From contig NZ_JGZK01000002.1 of assembly GCF_000741695.1 (NCBI RefSeq), forward strand, positions 1-64,000: DNA of 64,000 bases, read 5' to 3'. This stretch comes from Bifidobacterium reuteri DSM 23975. GTDB taxonomy: Bacteria > Actinomycetota > Actinomycetes > Actinomycetales > Bifidobacteriaceae. Positions 61,460-64,000 of the stretch are shown piece by piece (position 1 is the stretch's first letter; each line of letters starts with the position of its first letter). The notes beneath the pieces are model-generated. The model saw nothing but the letters and a program-made list of their open reading frames with translations, did not search any database and was not told the origin of the DNA. The position numbers were made by a program, and so were the translations under genes.

Positions 61460-63811
61460 ATGGGCGAGGTGCGGGGCAACGAATCGGACAGTGTCATCAC
61501 CGACGGCGTGAGCAGCGAGCGTCCAATCGTTCCCCGGTCCGCTACGACTGCAGCCACAGCCACAGCCGCCCAAGGCGCAGCACCCGCGACCACCGACGCA
61601 CCCCTGCTGCGCGGCATCACCGGCCCGGCCGACGTCAAGGCGCTGCCGGCAGGACAACTCAAGGAACTGTGCCACGAGATTCGTGCCACGCTCCTCTCCT
61701 ATGGGCACCATCACGGCGGGCACATCGGCTCGAATCTTGGCATGGTCGAGGCCACGGTGGCCTTGCACCGCGTGTTCGACTCACCCCGCGACCGCATCGT
61801 GTTCGACGTCTCCCATCAAAGCTACGTGCACAAGATGCTCACCGGCCGCGCCGCCGCATACCTCGACCCAGACCATTTCGATGACGTGACCGGATTCACC
61901 AACCCCGAGGAGAGCGAACATGACCAATTCGTGCTGGGGCACACCGGCACGTCCATTTCGCTGGCCTGCGGGATCGCGAAGACCCGCGATACCGAGAATG
62001 CCGCCGCCGAAAACGCCGCGACAGGCGCATCCAGCACGATCGGCAACGTGGTGGCGGTGATAGGCGACGGCTCGCTGAGCTCCGGCGTGGCGTTCGAGGG
62101 ACTGAACAACGCCGCCGAACAGGGCGGCAACCTCATCATCGTGTTCAACGACAACGAGATGTCAATCGCCGGCGATTTCGGCGGCATGTACGGACCGCTC
62201 GCCCGTCTGCGCGCCTCGGGAGGCACAGCGCAGCCGAACCTGTTCGAGGCGTTCGGATTGGATTACCGCTATGTGGAGGCCGGCAACGATGTGGATGCGC
62301 TGGTCGCCGCTTTCGAGGAGGTAAAGGACATCGATCATCCGGTGGTGGTGCATATCCATACGCTGAAAGGCGCGGGATATGCGGGATATGATGGATGTCC
62401 CGAGTGCAATGGGCAAGCGAGCGACACCACGCAGCAGGGTATGGATACCGGCGATATGTCACATGGCACGACTCGTCCCGGCGATTTGGCCGAGGGCATT
62501 GCTTCCACCGACAACGTGCTGCATACGGAGCCTTGGCATTCCGACCATTGCAATCTGTCCGATTCTGCCCCGCATGAGGGCCAGTGCGAGGCGTCGCATT
62601 GGCAGAAGCCCGATTCCGCGCTGGGCAATCCGGACGATCCGCGCAAATATTACGGCAAGATGGCCATGGCCGCACTCGAACCGCGCTTCCCCCACGAACC
62701 GGGGCTCGTGGTCATCTCCCCCGCCACCCCGGGTTCCAACGGCATCACGCATGATTTCCGCGAGCGCGCAGGCGTGCATTACGTGGATACCGGCATCACC
62801 GAATCCCATGCGGTGGCGTTCGCTGCTGGCATCGCCCGTGCGGGCGGCACGCCGGTGGTGGCCACGACGGCATCCTTCTTCCAGCGTGCCTACGACCAGT
62901 TCTTCCAGGAGATGAGCCTGAACCGTTCGCGTGTGACCGTGCTCGACTTCCTGGGTGGCCTGTCCGGCTCGGACAATACCCATTCCGGTGCCTATGACCT
63001 GACGATGTTCGCCAACATCCCCGGTGTCACGATGCTGGTGCCGACGTCCGGCCGCGAGTTCCTTCACGACCTCGCCTGGTCGACGATGCCGGTCGGCAAG
63101 CCCGGCGCACCGAAGGGCGCGGTGGTGATTCGCGTACCGGGTGAAGCGATTCTGGCAGCCGACCATGATTCCTCCCTGCTGCCGCTGACCGGCGGCGCAG
63201 CGGCTGGTTCACTCACTGGTTCACTCAATACGGCGAAGGAGACCCTGAACGACGGTTGCGGCGATGCCGAACGCATCGCCGCAACCGTCCGCGATCTGCA
63301 ATCGGCCCCGCTGCCGCAGTCCCAGGCAGACATGCTGAGATGGCGAATCACCCACCGGGGTGTGCGAGTGGCGATTGTGGGCCTTGGCAACGCCTATCCG
63401 CTGGCGGAGCGTGCTGCGGCAGAACTTGCCGCCCGGCACGGCATCGGCGCGACGGTCATCGATCCGCGCCAGTGCACTTCGCTGGATACGGACGTCTTGG
63501 AGTCGCTGCGTAACGGCCACCAGCTTGTCGTCACCCTTGAGGACGGTCAGCTGGAAGGCGGCTGGGGCGAGAAAATCACCGCCTACTATGCCAACCATTG
63601 GAGCCGGACGGCGTCCGAAGCCCAAGGCACCGACTCTGTCCCTAACAATCCCGCGTTCTCCGGCGCATCCAATGCCACGCCAGCGAATCCCCGCGTATTG
63701 AACTTCGGCGCCGCCAAGGAATTCACCGACCGCGTTCCCCTCGCCGAGCTCAACGAACGTTACGGCCTGACCGTGGAGCAGGTCGTCGACGCGATCATTC
63801 GCTGTTTTTGA
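61460..63811 (+). CDS. dxs: 1-deoxy-D-xylulose-5-phosphate synthase-like enzyme, divergent and with a His/Cys-rich insert
   Basis: A 783-residue thiamine-diphosphate enzyme of the DXS/transketolase group. After an Ala-rich N-terminal tail come HIGSNLGMVEATVALHRVFD, VFDVSHQSYVHKMLTGR, the thiamine GDGSLSSGVAFEGLNNA with FNDNEMSI, then the Glu in GITESHAVAFAAGIA and the second-domain LDFLGGLSGSDNTHSGAYDL. DXS joins pyruvate and glyceraldehyde-3-phosphate. Some DXS-typical residues differ (for example SGSDNTHSGAYD for GADGPTHQGAFD), and a stretch of about 75 residues (WHSDHCNLSDSAPHEGQC and others) is inserted before KYYGKMAMAAL, so another acceptor is possible. ATG 61460 has GGGGAG. Confidence 0.75.
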   Translation: MGEVRGNESDSVITDGVSSERPIVPRSATTAATATAAQGAAPATTDAPLLRGITGPADVKALPAGQLKELCHEIRATLLSYGHHHGGHIGSNLGMVEATVALHRVFDSPRDRIVFDVSHQSYVHKMLTGRAAAYLDPDHFDDVTGFTNPEESEHDQFVLGHTGTSISLACGIAKTRDTENAAAENAATGASSTIGNVVAVIGDGSLSSGVAFEGLNNAAEQGGNLIIVFNDNEMSIAGDFGGMYGPLARLRASGGTAQPNLFEAFGLDYRYVEAGNDVDALVAAFEEVKDIDHPVVVHIHTLKGAGYAGYDGCPECNGQASDTTQQGMDTGDMSHGTTRPGDLAEGIASTDNVLHTEPWHSDHCNLSDSAPHEGQCEASHWQKPDSALGNPDDPRKYYGKMAMAALEPRFPHEPGLVVISPATPGSNGITHDFRERAGVHYVDTGITESHAVAFAAGIARAGGTPVVATTASFFQRAYDQFFQEMSLNRSRVTVLDFLGGLSGSDNTHSGAYDLTMFANIPGVTMLVPTSGREFLHDLAWSTMPVGKPGAPKGAVVIRVPGEAILAADHDSSLLPLTGGAAAGSLTGSLNTAKETLNDGCGDAERIAATVRDLQSAPLPQSQADMLRWRITHRGVRVAIVGLGNAYPLAERAAAELAARHGIGATVIDPRQCTSLDTDVLESLRNGHQLVVTLEDGQLEGGWGEKITAYYANHWSRTASEAQGTDSVPNNPAFSGASNATPANPRVLNFGAAKEFTDRVPLAELNERYGLTVEQVVDAIIRCF

Positions 63812-64000
63812 TGGCGTCCAGCGCCGGAATCTTCACCGCCTTGTTGGCCGGTCCGAAACCGAACAGCAGGCCGATCAACGTGGAGAAGAGGATGGCGAAT
63901 CCGAACAGCCACCAAGGGATCACCGAGTAGCGGGTCACGTCCTCGCCGCCGACCAGCGCCTGCCAGAGCCGCTCCCCGAACGAGAGGGATGCGGCGTCCT
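63795..64000 (-). CDS. FtsX/MacB-type ABC transporter permease, C-terminal end (partial)
   Basis: The last 68 residues of a minus-strand protein. It has one membrane helix, PWWLFGFAILFSTLIGLLFG, followed by FGPANKAVKIPALDAIKNSE, which is the standard end of FtsX-family permeases (the ...A..A.+..P.+A++ pattern). Relatives form ABC exporters for peptides, lipoproteins or antibiotics with an ATPase encoded nearby. Its stop lies inside the 3' end of the DXS-like gene (17-base convergent overlap). The rest lies outside the window. Confidence 0.75.
   Translation of the reverse strand, partial: DAASLSFGERLWQALVGGEDVTRYSVIPWWLFGFAILFSTLIGLLFGFGPANKAVKIPALDAIKNSE

Overview
The window is a bacterial chromosome segment whose core is GC-rich. 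Gene content and layout fit an actinobacterium of the genus Bifidobacterium, probably the B. longum group: a complete scattered set of purine genes (purT, purC, fused purL, purF, purM, purD, purE, purK), a cytoplasmic GH2 beta-galactosidase, an LTA-synthase-like sulfatase, IS110 debris, actinobacterial SOS and Zur boxes, and several apparently leaderless promoters. The genus call is inference from gene content; no 16S gene is present.

Layout. 0-0.9 kb: 3' end of an IS110 transposase, tRNA-His and a 63-bp tandem palindromic repeat. 0.9-8 kb: threonine aldolase, an AT-rich protease/membrane-protein pair that looks foreign, a GT4 glycosyltransferase, an aminotransferase, purT and a VOC protein. 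8-13 kb: purC (with an apparent one-base deletion near its start) and purL. 13-20 kb: lactonase, hypoxanthine-DNA glycosylase, a hipBA toxin-antitoxin pair, an aldo/keto reductase, and a LexA-box-controlled Y-family polymerase with a YolD-like partner. 20-24 kb: purF, purM, purD. 24-32 kb: NlpC/P60 protein, aldehyde dehydrogenase, GH2 enzyme, a 104-bp tandem repeat and the LTA-synthase-like protein.

32-36.6 kb is a zinc-starvation regulon: a ZnuA lipoprotein gene, a CobW-like gene and, divergent from it, an operon of cysteine-poor spare ribosomal proteins (L28, L33, S14, L36, L32) ending in a membrane-anchored fusion of a ZnuA N-lobe with a ZinT domain. Two 15-bp Zur-type palindromes sit over the -35 elements of these promoters. 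The probable regulator Zur is encoded in the same window, 9 bases after purK. Under low zinc the cell would swap zinc-ribbon ribosomal proteins for zinc-free versions and raise zinc capture.

36.7-57.3 kb is a large, more AT-rich defence island on the minus strand. Two unknown genes, an ImmA/IrrE peptidase, a SNF2-type helicase and a 1627-aa adenine methylase form one overlapping gene set. It is followed by a 2184-aa DEAD-box/DUF1998 helicase that appears to carry a C-terminal nuclease domain, and an SF1 helicase with a RelE-like N-terminus. An Abi-like HEPN gene is inserted on the opposite strand. The set resembles class 1 DISARM (drmD, drmMI, drmA, drmB) but with drmA/drmB-like parts fused and no phospholipase-D gene. 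57.5-64 kb returns to core genes: zinc-ribbon fragment, zur, purK, purE, an MDR oxidoreductase, a DXS-like enzyme and the end of an FtsX-type permease.
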